Shown one piece after another: positions 1 to 7,552 of a stretch of 64,000 nt of DNA (the first letter of the stretch is position 1; each line of letters opens with the position of its first letter). The stretch covers positions 1-64,000 of the forward strand of contig CAZWSX010000017.1 of NCBI GenBank assembly GCA_964636985.1, read 5' to 3'. The notes under the pieces are model-generated. The model did no database searches. It saw nothing but the letters and a program-made list of their open reading frames with translations, and was not told where the DNA came from. The DNA comes from CAZWSX01 sp964636985 (GTDB taxonomy: Bacteria; Planctomycetota; Planctomycetia; Pirellulales; Pirellulaceae). Position numbers and translations under genes: made by a program.

Positions 1-228
1 GCGGAGCGCCTGGCGCTCGCCGGTTAAAAACAGGCTTAATTCAACGGGCTGCTAAAGAGTTTGACCGATTCCGGCCAGGATCAAACGAGGCCCGCGCTGC
101 CGAGACAACAACTTGACTCCTTTCGTAGATCATTTCGCACGAGATCTATTTTGGCGAAAAAGCTGGCTGGACATCGCAAATGGAGTGCCTTCGGTAAAAG
201 GGTGCCCGGGCGACACCGCGGAGACATA

Positions 229-654
229 ATGTCGCGTGAGGCGAGAAGTCGTCTCATGTCACGAATTCGCGGAAAACATACCGGCCCAGAGCTTGCGATT
301 CTTTTGGAGCTGGAACTGCGGGGCCTCGTGTTCCAACGTCACGTAGACGACATGCCTGGGAGACCGGATTTTGTTTTCTTTCCGGAAAGAGTGGCTGTCT
401 TCGTTGATGGTGACTTCTGGCACGGCTTTAGATTTCCGCTTTGGAAACACAAGCTCTCGCCAAAGTGGCGCAACAAGATTGAGGGAAACCGAAGGCGAGA
501 TGAACGCAACTTCCGAAAACTACGCCGCATGGGGTGGAAGGTGGTTCGCATTTGGGAACATGCCGTCGAACGCGATCCAAAGCGGTGTGCGAAGAAAATC
601 GAAGCCGCAATTATGAGTCAAGAACGACCTAGCTCGAAGCGACCAAAGACCTGA
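229..654 (+). CDS. vsr: Vsr-type (very short patch repair) DNA mismatch endonuclease
   Basis: Vsr nicks DNA 5' of the T in T:G mismatches left by deamination of 5-methylcytosine. The 141-residue product is close to the family length (E. coli about 156). Seen: the N-terminal block MSRIRGKHTGPE (residues 10-21), the PGRPDFVF block with the likely catalytic Asp47, DFWHG (62-66), and a basic C-terminus with GWKVVRIWEHAV. The Cys/His residues that hold the structural zinc in E. coli Vsr are absent: the usual GCFWHGHDC is GDFWHGFRF here and WEC is WEH. I chose ATG 229 over an upstream TTG at 61 because GGAG lies 6 bases before it and the family fold starts here. The gene runs toward the methyltransferase gene and their 3' ends overlap by 26 bp, which fits a dcm/vsr partnership. 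Family assignment is firm; activity is inferred. Confidence 0.85.
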   Translation: MSREARSRLMSRIRGKHTGPELAILLELELRGLVFQRHVDDMPGRPDFVFFPERVAVFVDGDFWHGFRFPLWKHKLSPKWRNKIEGNRRRDERNFRKLRRMGWKVVRIWEHAVERDPKRCAKKIEAAIMSQERPSSKRPKT

Positions 655-1609
655 CGACGGCGCGCATTACGGGTGGGCAAACCGCATTTCCCATCAGCTT
701 AATGCAGTCTCTCCTCGTTGCCGACATCGGGAATCGATAGCTGACGGGGAACCCCATTGCAGCCGCAAGTTCGGATGGCTGTAGCATTCGCATCTCGTGC
801 CCAACGCAATTTGGACGAACAATCGCAAACCGATCAAGCGTCGTAATTGTTCTGAGTGGGCGGTCGATAGTCTGGAAACCGCCGGCGCCATCCGATCCGT
901 AGTAGACCATCACGAACGTCTCTTTCGCCCCCACGATCTCGATGGCCCTTTCCGCGCGTGCAATTGTTTTCTTGGCGCGCTTTCCGTTATCCAAAGGCGT
1001 AAACGCGTACGACCATCGTTCATTCTGGGGAAGGTCGAGCACCGACTTTACCGTCGCTTCCGATTTTCGATAAGTCCGAGGAGGCGATGGCTCTCTCTCG
1101 CGATCACAGATTACGAAAAGACGGCGCCTTGTTTGAGGTACTCCGAAATCTTCAGCCCTAAGCGTCAGAGTAAGCGTCTTGTAGCCCATTTTTTCCAAGC
1201 GATGAAGCCAATCTGCAAATGCGTGCCAACGCTCCATTTGGATCACATTTTCAACGACCACCCAACGTGGCTCAAAAACCTCTGCAAAGCGAATCACTTG
1301 ATACGCCAGCTGTTTGCTCTCCTCACTTCTTGGCTTATTACCTTTCGCGACGCTGTGGTGCGTGCACTCGGGTGAGGCAAGTAGCAAGTCAACCCGGCCA
1401 ACTTCGGAAGCCACCCGCCTTGCACTCAGGTAGTTGAGATCCCCCTGAAATCCCCTCGCATTGGGAAAATTTGCCTGAAATGCATCGATGGCTACTGACC
1501 ACAAGTCAACGCCCCCTACGGGAACGGCGCCTGCTTGTTTTGCCCCAATTGAGCTGCCACCGCCCCCACAAAACAAATCAAAAGCCCGTATTTCCGTCGA
1601 TCGCGACAT
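629..1609 (-). CDS. DNA (cytosine-5-)-methyltransferase
   Basis: Transfers a methyl group from S-adenosylmethionine to C5 of cytosine in a specific, here unknown, DNA sequence. The 326 residues contain the motifs in order: motif I FDLFCGGGG (10-18), motif IV SPECTHHS with catalytic Cys82 (PEC in place of the commoner PPC/PCQ), motif VI VVENV (118-122), motif VIII QTRRRLF and motif X near the C-terminus as GNAVCPP. The target-recognition region between motifs VIII and X is short, about 100 residues. Start GTG/ATG choices exist further upstream, but the ATG at 1609 has GGAGG five bases before it. No restriction endonuclease gene is visible next to it, so it is either solitary or its partner lies left of the window. 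Part of the mobile element cargo. Confidence 0.92.
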   Translation of the reverse strand: MSRSTEIRAFDLFCGGGGSSIGAKQAGAVPVGGVDLWSVAIDAFQANFPNARGFQGDLNYLSARRVASEVGRVDLLLASPECTHHSVAKGNKPRSEESKQLAYQVIRFAEVFEPRWVVVENVIQMERWHAFADWLHRLEKMGYKTLTLTLRAEDFGVPQTRRRLFVICDREREPSPPRTYRKSEATVKSVLDLPQNERWSYAFTPLDNGKRAKKTIARAERAIEIVGAKETFVMVYYGSDGAGGFQTIDRPLRTITTLDRFAIVRPNCVGHEMRMLQPSELAAAMGFPVSYRFPMSATRRDCIKLMGNAVCPPVMRAVVRSLVASS

Positions 1610-1753
1610 AGTGCCTCCATGGTTCGCTGTCGTCAATGATACCGACACTCGGTTTGAGTGCCAGGCTGGCCCACCAGGACCTCGCTAGCGGCATGCCAAA
1701 GTTCGCACACATTGAGGCCCATATCGATGCCTATCCACGACCGTACATATACC

Positions 1754-1806
1754 CCGGGGGCTGTCACACTTTTCGCGCCCTCTGTCCGGGACCGTAAGGG
1801 GTCCGC
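1754..1806. repeat. Diverged direct repeat, copy 1, ending in a hairpin
   Basis: Shares with 2049-2104 the order cgggggYYgTCRCACTTT, about 18 unlike bases, then gaccgtaaggggtcc. The last part can fold as GGACC and GGTCC arms around gtaagg. The spacing between the two conserved blocks is the same within one base in both copies. Confidence 0.5.
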
Positions 1807-2048
1807 TCGCGAGATTGATGCGCATCAAGTTTTGAATCTAGAAATTTCGGCAGACTCGCAACCGCCGCTGATGCTCGTGCACGGGTTAGAAAGAGAAGGA
1901 GTAAGAGCAATTGAGCAGAGAACCGGAAAACTAACGGGGTGAGCTTCCCTCGCTCTTCACGGCCCTCCACACCCTTAAAAGGCAGGCAGAAAAAAGCTTT
2001 GACTGCCAGACCCAAAAATTGTGCAAAGCCGCGCAAATACGGTGTCAT

Positions 2049-2104
2049 CCGGGGGTCGTCGCACTTTCTGACAGCTCGGCTTGGAGACCGTAAGGGGTCC
2101 GGCG
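2049..2104. repeat. Diverged direct repeat, copy 2, ending in a hairpin
   Basis: Second copy of the repeat at 1754-1806. It ends 86 bases before the start codon of the DUF5681-like gene. A third, weaker match to the hairpin alone (GGACCATAAGGCGTCC) lies at about 8033-8049, ahead of another element gene. Role unknown. Confidence 0.5.
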
Positions 2105-2190
2105 CACAGATTTTGGCAATATTCAGAATGCGCGCGTAAAATCTGAGGTACGGGAAACCGTTTAATCGGGCGAAAAACGGAGGCGCAACG

Positions 2191-2541
2191 ATGGTAAGTG
2201 GAACGGAAACCAACGGACGGCAGGCAGACGGGCGATTCGCCAATGGAAATGCGGGCGGTCCGGGACGACCTCGACGGGCGGTCGAAACCGAATACTTGGC
2301 GACATTGGGCGACGCGGTTTCGCTCGACGACTGGCGCCAAGTAGTTCGACGAGCCGTTGACGATGCAAAGAACGGTGATGCCAAGGCCCGTGCCTGGCTT
2401 ACCAAACACCTGATCGAGGGAGCCATGTCCCCACTCTATCAATTGGCACTTGCAGAGCGGCGAGGGCAGACCGTCGACGACCAAATCGATAAGGCAGTCG
2501 GCCGCGCCGGCACAAACTCGTTTCGACCTGGAGTCCACTAG
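2191..2541 (+). CDS. DUF5681-like small protein (possible small-terminase-like)
   Basis: A 116-residue soluble protein. Its N-terminal part, GRFANGNAGGPGRPRR (about residues 15-30), resembles the Gly/Arg/Pro-rich start of DUF5681 proteins, which are common in prophages and mobile elements. The middle, DDWRQVVRRAVDDAKNGDAK followed by ARAWLTKHLIG-like sequence, is helical and resembles a conserved segment I associate with planctomycete mobile elements. GGAGG ends 7 bases before the ATG. Known DUF5681 proteins are often next to terminase genes, but none is visible here, so a packaging role is only a possibility. It is followed after 9 bases by a membrane protein gene. Confidence 0.5.
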   Translation: MVSGTETNGRQADGRFANGNAGGPGRPRRAVETEYLATLGDAVSLDDWRQVVRRAVDDAKNGDAKARAWLTKHLIEGAMSPLYQLALAERRGQTVDDQIDKAVGRAGTNSFRPGVH

Positions 2542-2550
2542 GCGACGCAG

Positions 2551-2871
2551 GTGACGATGAACGTAAATCCGTACGAAGCTCCTCAGTCTGGTGCCCTCGC
2601 TAGACCTCCGGTCAAACGGCGGTGGTTACTGTGGCCTTTCACCTCCCCACTCCCTGGCGCAACCATCGGCGCGGGCTTGGGGGCTACGTATGGCATTAGC
2701 TATAAGTTGGCCCGTCTAATCCTTGGGTTCGACCCGACGGCATTTCGTCCGATCGATGTTTTGCAAGCGACCATCGACGTCGGCACGTCTTGGGGGATTC
2801 TTGGCGGGGGCATAGGACTGCTGGTGGCGTTCGTCCTTTGGACTTTGGAGCGCACACGCCACCCGCGATAG
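2551..2871 (+). CDS. Small membrane protein with N-terminal NPYEAPQ motif
   Basis: A 106-residue protein starting MTMNVNPYEAPQ, then a basic stretch (KRR) and hydrophobic segments near residues 28-50 and 82-98. The NPYxxP start followed by transmembrane helices recurs at 8391-8621 and 36195-36572 in this window and is typical of small planctomycete membrane proteins of unknown function. The start may be GTG 2551 or ATG 2557. An AGG at 2540-2542 suits the GTG; the AGGTGA at 2549-2554 is too close to the ATG. Function unknown. Confidence 0.7.
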   Translation: MTMNVNPYEAPQSGALARPPVKRRWLLWPFTSPLPGATIGAGLGATYGISYKLARLILGFDPTAFRPIDVLQATIDVGTSWGILGGGIGLLVAFVLWTLERTRHPR

Positions 2872-2901
2872 CCAACGACCGCCGGCGACATCGCGAAGCC
2901 T

Positions 2902-2930
2902 TTGGGACTCACAAACGCATCTGATATACT
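2902..2930 (+). promoter_or_regulatory. Candidate sigma-70-type promoter for the 494-residue gene
   Basis: TTGGGA at 2902-2907 and TATACT at 2925-2930 are separated by 17 bases, the optimal spacing. A start near 2937 would give a leader of about 120 bases containing the hairpin at 3002-3046. Confidence 0.5.
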
Positions 2931-3001
2931 TGCGTTCACGGCAGGCGAAGCGGATTGCAAGCTGCTTTTGACCTGAACCGGTTCATGGCCGATGGCGATT
3001 T

Positions 3002-3046
3002 CTCCAATGTTCGCTGTCGGCCGTGAGCCGGGCCGAAACATTGGAG
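3002..3046 (+). promoter_or_regulatory. Leader hairpin that includes the ribosome-binding site
   Basis: A perfect 10-bp inverted repeat, CTCCAATGTT (3002-3011) and AACATTGGAG (3037-3046), encloses a second 5-bp stem, CGGCC (3018-3022) and GGCCG (3031-3035). The last four bases of the 3' arm, GGAG, are the only plausible Shine-Dalgarno sequence for the gene starting at 3057. In the folded state the site would be paired, so translation may depend on opening the hairpin. Confidence 0.55.
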
Positions 3047-3056
3047 CTCTTGAGTC

Positions 3057-4541
3057 ATGGTCGACGATGATCCCCATGCGCTGGACGATCTACTAAACAG
3101 CGCGTACTTGGTATTTCATACGGCAGGGAAACTGGGCGAAGCCTTCCAAGCAGAACGACGAAATGGCAACGGCCAAGTCGACTCACAGGCATGGAATCAG
3201 CATGCGGGCACGTTCCACATGCTCTCGCTTCGAATCTTGGATCTTCGAGAAGTGATCCAGTCGCCACCACTTGGGTTTGAAAACGTCGCAAAGGTGCTCA
3301 GGACTGCTGGCGCTACCGTCGTACGCATTCGTGACTGCATGAATACCGAACAAGGTCGAACATTCGCAGAGTATCGAGATCACTACCCGGAGCTGAATTC
3401 AATTGGGGCAGACGGCTTTAAGGCGATCCAAGAAGCAAGAAAGGAATTGCAGAACGCTGATCCGTTTGATTTCGTGAAAGAGTCCCCGAAAACCAACGAC
3501 GAGACGCAAATTGAGGCGATGACGCTCGATGAACTTGCGGTCGAACTGACCCGAGTCGACCAGCAAATGAATAGCGATCGGAAGCGGTACGGAGTGAGTG
3601 GCTTTGGTTTCAACGCTCCAAATGGCGTGGCAAGAGAAAAGTGGCAAAAAGCATACAACGCCCATTACGACAAACGTCAGGCGATACAAGCGAGAATCGA
3701 TGCGATTATCGCGCGGGAGAAAGCTGAGCTACTCAAGAGCCTGCCACCGTTCGATACGACACCTCTAGTGCCCGAGCCACCGTCGGTGTATGTCGATGCG
3801 GCGCTGCGGCACATTCCAGAATTGATGGCGAATGTCGCAGCAACACCAAACGGGGTTGTGGAGTTACTGGCGGCAACACTAGCCCAACAGTTACAGGAAA
3901 TGGGTCATCGACTGGCGGCCGCGGAGTGGGCTATCTTTCGCGCCATAAGAGCCGGCGAATTGCGCGCCGTGCTTCTAGTATGGGGCGGGTTGATCTCCGC
4001 AGGTCCAGATGGAAGAGTCCGGCGCAACAGCTTTGTGACGTCTGCCGGTAGTTCGGTCACCTCTGATACGAAGATGGCATTCGACAAGTTTAACGTCGAA
4101 GCAACCGACCGACTTTGGCAACGGTGGCATGAAATTACGACGGAATCGAATGGCAAATTATCGGAGGGAGGGGCGGGACAGAAACAAGCTTCCACTCTTC
4201 CAACAATGGGCGCGGAGCCGGCCCTGGGAATGAACGATTCGACAGGCACCAAGGAACACCAGGCAAACGGGCAAGTCGAAATCGATATTGACGAGCTCGA
4301 TCGGACGACACCGAAGCTTGAACTCAAATCTGGCAATTGGCTCTTGGTCGGTAGTAAAGCGTTTCACGAAGTCTGCTTTGTTCAGGCCAATTCGCTCAAT
4401 ACAAGGCGGAAGGGTGGTCGGAAGGCTACATCGGGCATCTTTGGACGTGACGAACAGGGTCGAATCTGGCGCAAGCAAAGCCGAAAGTCGCGCAAAGTCT
4501 ACTACTGGAAGCCAAGCTTAGAGGCTGCCTCGCTACTCTGA
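3057..4541 (+). CDS. Uncharacterised 494-residue element cargo protein
   Basis: I do not recognise the family. The protein is soluble, with no signal peptide or membrane segment. Residues 1-150 are helical. A charged segment at about 160-230 (MTLDELAVELTRVDQQMNSD and on) looks like a coiled coil, and residues 255-310 are again helical. The last 80 residues are basic, with KGGRKATSGIFGRDEQG and RKQSRKSRKVYYWKPS, which suggests nucleic-acid contact. It stands alone between the NPYEAPQ gene and the replication operon, with its own promoter candidate and leader hairpin. Base composition is more A/T-rich than the chromosomal genes to the right. A defence or regulatory cargo role is possible but nothing in the sequence proves it. 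Confidence 0.6.
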   Translation: MVDDDPHALDDLLNSAYLVFHTAGKLGEAFQAERRNGNGQVDSQAWNQHAGTFHMLSLRILDLREVIQSPPLGFENVAKVLRTAGATVVRIRDCMNTEQGRTFAEYRDHYPELNSIGADGFKAIQEARKELQNADPFDFVKESPKTNDETQIEAMTLDELAVELTRVDQQMNSDRKRYGVSGFGFNAPNGVAREKWQKAYNAHYDKRQAIQARIDAIIAREKAELLKSLPPFDTTPLVPEPPSVYVDAALRHIPELMANVAATPNGVVELLAATLAQQLQEMGHRLAAAEWAIFRAIRAGELRAVLLVWGGLISAGPDGRVRRNSFVTSAGSSVTSDTKMAFDKFNVEATDRLWQRWHEITTESNGKLSEGGAGQKQASTLPTMGAEPALGMNDSTGTKEHQANGQVEIDIDELDRTTPKLELKSGNWLLVGSKAFHEVCFVQANSLNTRRKGGRKATSGIFGRDEQGRIWRKQSRKSRKVYYWKPSLEAASLL

Positions 4542-4562
4542 GAAAGTTTTTCATTAATTAGC

Positions 4563-4599
4563 GGGACTTGCTTGTGGGACTAACTGGGACAGTCCCAGT
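4563..4599. promoter_or_regulatory. Candidate operator: GGGAC half-sites and a 17-bp palindrome
   Basis: ACTGGGAC (4583-4590) and GTCCCAGT (4592-4599) form a perfect palindrome around one A. Two further GGGAC half-sites lie at 4563-4567 and 4576-4580 on the same strand. The cluster is 105 bases before the AlpA-like gene that opens the replication operon. It looks like a repressor or excisionase binding site; the binding protein is not known. Confidence 0.45.
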
Positions 4600-4703
4600 G
4601 CGTTCGTCTGTACATCGCGTCGTGTATATCGAGAATCCGGAAAGACAGTCGGGGAATCGTCCTGACTGCGAGTGTCAGACTTTCTTTCCTAGGATTTATC
4701 GCG

Positions 4704-4943
4704 ATGAACAAACAAGCCTTGCTGGTGGATCGTCCGCCGGCGCGGTATCTCGACGCAGACCAATGCGGCGCTAGATACCAAATCTCCAAGCGACACTTTC
4801 TGCGACTTGTCGATTCGGGAAAAGCCCCTCCACCCGTTCGATTTGGCCGGTCCGTTCGGTGGCCCGAATACGTGCTTGAAGAATGGGATCGAACCGGCAA
4901 TCGTCCGATTCGGAACATCGGAACCAAGGGAGGTGCCAAATGA
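4704..4943 (+). CDS. AlpA/excisionase-like helix-turn-helix DNA-binding protein
   Basis: A 79-residue protein of the MerR-like HTH_17/AlpA type. Seen: DADQCGARYQISKRHFLRLV (residues 17-36) as the recognition helix region, then PPVRFGRSVRWPE, the usual wing in which a basic residue is followed by a Trp. Proteins of this kind act as excisionases or activators of integrase or replication genes in integrated elements. It opens a run of genes that overlap by 1-4 bases up to 7953. Its stop codon overlaps the next ATG (ATGA). Confidence 0.8.
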   Translation: MNKQALLVDRPPARYLDADQCGARYQISKRHFLRLVDSGKAPPPVRFGRSVRWPEYVLEEWDRTGNRPIRNIGTKGGAK

Positions 4944-5086
4944 CTTGCTGGCACCCTGTTGACGCGCCACCTACGGATTACGACGACGATGACGCCGCGT
5001 CGCCCGTCTTACTTCCCGTCCCATATTCCCCAAATGAAACGGGCGCTGTGGTTGCAGCCACAACGCCCGCAATGGAGGCCAACTAG
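4940..5086 (+). CDS. Acidic 48-residue peptide, coupled within the replication operon
   Basis: Starts at ATG 4940 overlapping the AlpA-like gene's TGA, with GGGAGG about 5 bases upstream, and its TAG shares a base with the next gene's GTG. The peptide is acidic and proline-rich (DYDDDDAASPVLLPVPYSPN) with no known domain. Tight coupling on both sides argues that it is translated, if only to link translation of its neighbours. Confidence 0.5.
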   Translation: MTCWHPVDAPPTDYDDDDAASPVLLPVPYSPNETGAVVAATTPAMEAN

Positions 5087-5568
5087 TGACCCCTCGAAAG
5101 AAGCTATCCGACATCCTATCAAACGCCGCCCCTCAGGGCGACATCCAAAACCTGTGGAAGACAACCGACGCGGCCAGTGAGTTTAAGCCGATCCCAAAAG
5201 GCGACTACGAATCGATGCTTGACAACATCGAGTTTCGCAGTAGCGCGTCGAAGGGAACGCCTAGCGTCTGCCTCACCTTTCGTGTTCATTGCGGCGAATG
5301 CGCGGGGCGCAAGTTGTGGCACGACTTGTATTTGACGCCTGCAGCCCTCGCGATCACAAAGCGAGAGTTGGCCAAACTCGGAATAACAGAACTGGAACAG
5401 ATCGAAAAAGGTTGCCCGCCGGGCATTGTCTGCAAGGTTCGCGCTGTCATACAGGCCGATGACGATGGAACCGAGCGCAACCGCGTCAAGTTGTTCGAGG
5501 TCCTGCGCATCGAAGAACCCGAGCGCGATCCGTTCGCCCCTGATGAAAGCGAGGGGCAAGCGAAATGA
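5086..5568 (+). CDS. DUF669 family protein (phage single-strand-binding-like)
   Basis: 160 residues. The core, IPKGDYESMLDNIEF (about 36-50) followed by PSVCLTFRVHCGECAGRKLW and a TPAALAITKRELAKLG helix, matches the DUF669 pattern found in phage replication modules. The family is thought to bind single-stranded DNA. The acidic tail (EEPERDPFAPDESEG) resembles the C-terminal tip of single-strand-binding proteins. GTG start at 5086 follows GGAGG by about 7 bases. Next to the primase and helicase genes it most likely serves element replication. Confidence 0.75.
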   Translation: MTPRKKLSDILSNAAPQGDIQNLWKTTDAASEFKPIPKGDYESMLDNIEFRSSASKGTPSVCLTFRVHCGECAGRKLWHDLYLTPAALAITKRELAKLGITELEQIEKGCPPGIVCKVRAVIQADDDGTERNRVKLFEVLRIEEPERDPFAPDESEGQAK

Positions 5569-6530
5569 ACGCCTGCCGATTCGGTTTCCGAATCGTAGGC
5601 GATTGTCACGAAACGCGGCGGCTAGTCATGGCTGCCGTCGCGTTCGCGGCCTACTGCGCCTGCGATGAGCGCGCCCAAGTGGCGCAACAAGCGTACCTCA
5701 GCGCGTTCTGGTTCGACGACTCCATGCAAAATCGTGCCGACGGCTGGCATCGCCTCGATGTCCGCGATTTTTCCGGCGCATGCTGGTCGCCTTGGATCTG
5801 GTTCGACATCGACCGCGAACACGATATCGAGGCCGCGCTTTTCGACGCCCGCAAACTAGCCGCGCACGTCATTGACCGCTACAAGCTCGACGATGACAGC
5901 TTGCTTTTGTTCCTGTCAGGTGGCAAAGGGTTTCACCTTGGCTTGCCGACGAGTCTATTCGCGCCGGCGCCAGATGCAAACTTTCATCAGTTCGCAAAGC
6001 GTTTCGCCCTGGCGACGAGTGACCGTTGCCGCGTTGCGATCGACGAGTCGATTTACGATAAGGTGCGCGCTTTTCGAGCGCCAAATTCGCGGCATGCGAA
6101 AACTGGTTTGCACAAGCGGCGACTTTCTTTCGAAGAGTTGATGTATTTGCGTGCTGATGCAATCCAGCGGTTGGCGGTTGAACCATTAGCATTTGAGTTG
6201 CCCGAAGCTCCAGGTACGAACTTTCAAGCGATCGACGACTGGCAAGCAGCGATAAACGATGCCGAAACGCGACGCCAAGCCATCGATGAGCGGAAGCAGT
6301 CAGGCGCGCCCGCGAAGTTGCATCGAGCGACGATGGACTTTATCTGCCACGGCGCTGACGCCGGCGAACGTCACACGCGACTCTTCAAAGCGGCCGCGAA
6401 TCTTTTCGATTTTGGCGCGCCAGCCGAACTCGTCACCGCGTTGCTTTGGGACGCAGCCCGCGACATTGGCTTGCCTCCTAAAGATATCGAGCGATTCATT
6501 CGAGACGCCGGCGCAAGGAGCAAACCGTAA
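5565..6530 (+). CDS. Archaeo-eukaryotic-type (AEP) DNA primase
   Basis: 321 residues. The three primase motifs are visible: WIWFDIDRE with the metal-binding DxD pair (about residues 84-92), LSGGKGFHLGLP with the nucleotide-binding Gly/His (about 116-127), and the later RAFRAPNSRHAKTGLHKRRL segment (about 169-188). The C-terminal third is helical and may be a PriCT-like accessory domain. It would make primers for element replication. Its ATG overlaps the DUF669 stop (ATGA), and its own stop overlaps the next gene's ATG (TAATG), so translation is coupled. Family is clear from the motifs; the subgroup within AEP is not determined. Confidence 0.85.
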   Translation: MNACRFGFRIVGDCHETRRLVMAAVAFAAYCACDERAQVAQQAYLSAFWFDDSMQNRADGWHRLDVRDFSGACWSPWIWFDIDREHDIEAALFDARKLAAHVIDRYKLDDDSLLLFLSGGKGFHLGLPTSLFAPAPDANFHQFAKRFALATSDRCRVAIDESIYDKVRAFRAPNSRHAKTGLHKRRLSFEELMYLRADAIQRLAVEPLAFELPEAPGTNFQAIDDWQAAINDAETRRQAIDERKQSGAPAKLHRATMDFICHGADAGERHTRLFKAAANLFDFGAPAELVTALLWDAARDIGLPPKDIERFIRDAGARSKP

Positions 6531-7552
6531 TGACCTCTACGAATGCCAAGTGTTGGCAAACGGCGGACGAACTATTCGAGCGCTGGCGCCACGGCGTGCT
6601 GAGTGGCGAGCTACCGCGCACCTACGAAACGGGAACCGGCGAACTTCGCGATATCGGATTGGCACCCGGGCAAGTTCTATTAATTGGCGGCGCGCCGGCG
6701 GCTGGAAAAACGGCATTCACGATGCAAGTCGTTGTCGATGCCTTGCGTCTCGATACAACGCTACGGGCGACCGTTTGTAACGTGGAGATGAGCCCGCAAG
6801 TTTTGCTCGATCGGCAACTAGCGCGCCTCTCCGGCATCGACTTGTCGGTTGTCCGCTCTCGCCAGTTTGGCAATGAACATGCGGACCGGCTGGATAGCGC
6901 GATCTCTACGATCGAGAACTTTGGTGAAAGACTTAACTTCGTTTCAAACCCGTACACCTTGGAGAACTGCGCGAAAGCGGTTGACGAACATCAAAGCGAC
7001 GTCCTGGTGTTGGACTACGCACAGCGAATCCGAGCGCCCGGCCAACACGGCGACCGCCGTGGTGCCGTCGACGCGCTGATGGACTACATCCGCCAATTCT
7101 GCGAAACGGGCATCGCGGTAATCGTCGTTTCGGCGGTCGGCCGTGGTCGCGATTCATCGGGAAAGAGTAGCTACGCTGCCGGCGCGCTGTCGCTGGCTTC
7201 GTTTCGTGAGTCGAGCGAACTCGAATACGGTGCCGACGACGCGTACATCATCGCCCCTGAAGAAGAAGACGACTGCGAAACTATCATTGCCAAACACCTG
7301 AAGGCGCGACATCGAGAACAACACGATATTAAGTTGACTTTCGACCGGCCGCGACAATCGTTTTCGGTGGCAGCGATAGGTAGCGAGTGGAGTCCGAACG
7401 GAACGGAACGGAACGCCTTAGAAAAAGAAGGACGGAGTCGCGGCAAGCGGTCGCAAGCGTTGAAATCAACCAAACCGTCGATTCTGGCGGGCCTCCAACG
7501 GCTATGGAACGAGACAGCGCCGGCGACTCGTGACGAAGGGGGCGACGAATGA
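6530..7552 (+). CDS. DnaB/RecA-type (SF4) ATPase, probable replicative helicase
   Basis: 340 residues. Walker A is GGAPAAGKTAF (about residues 53-63). A CNVEMSPQVLLDR segment follows, typical of DnaB-C domains, and Walker B is VLVLDYAQRI (about 157-166). A later ELEYGADDAYII and the arginine-rich KHLKARHREQHDIKLTFD match the end of the DnaB RecA-like fold. There is no N-terminal DnaB collar domain, as in many phage and plasmid helicases. Residues 285-340 are basic and probably disordered. With the upstream primase it forms a primase-helicase pair encoded as separate proteins. It could alternatively be a loader or RepA-like ATPase. Confidence 0.8.
   Translation: MTSTNAKCWQTADELFERWRHGVLSGELPRTYETGTGELRDIGLAPGQVLLIGGAPAAGKTAFTMQVVVDALRLDTTLRATVCNVEMSPQVLLDRQLARLSGIDLSVVRSRQFGNEHADRLDSAISTIENFGERLNFVSNPYTLENCAKAVDEHQSDVLVLDYAQRIRAPGQHGDRRGAVDALMDYIRQFCETGIAVIVVSAVGRGRDSSGKSSYAAGALSLASFRESSELEYGADDAYIIAPEEEDDCETIIAKHLKARHREQHDIKLTFDRPRQSFSVAAIGSEWSPNGTERNALEKEGRSRGKRSQALKSTKPSILAGLQRLWNETAPATRDEGGDE

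Larger units (their letters stand above)
1610..2190. other. Gene-free stretch between methyltransferase and DUF5681-like gene
   Basis: About 580 bases with no convincing coding region. It contains the leader of the methyltransferase gene on the left and two diverged direct repeats (separate entries) with the shared core gaccgtaaggggtcc. The right end carries the ribosome-binding site GGAGG at 2179-2183 for the gene that starts at 2191. Open frames here are short, lack ribosome-binding sites and have no recognisable domain. Confidence 0.5.

Noticed and set aside
1..228. Left attachment site or tRNA fragment at the window start
   Set aside because: No match to the tRNA-His 3' sequence found; nothing recognisable before the Vsr gene.
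1764..2538. Minus-strand open frames of 187-220 codons near the element repeats
   Set aside because: Overlap the DUF5681-like gene in antisense and a repeat-containing spacer; no ribosome-binding site or domain.
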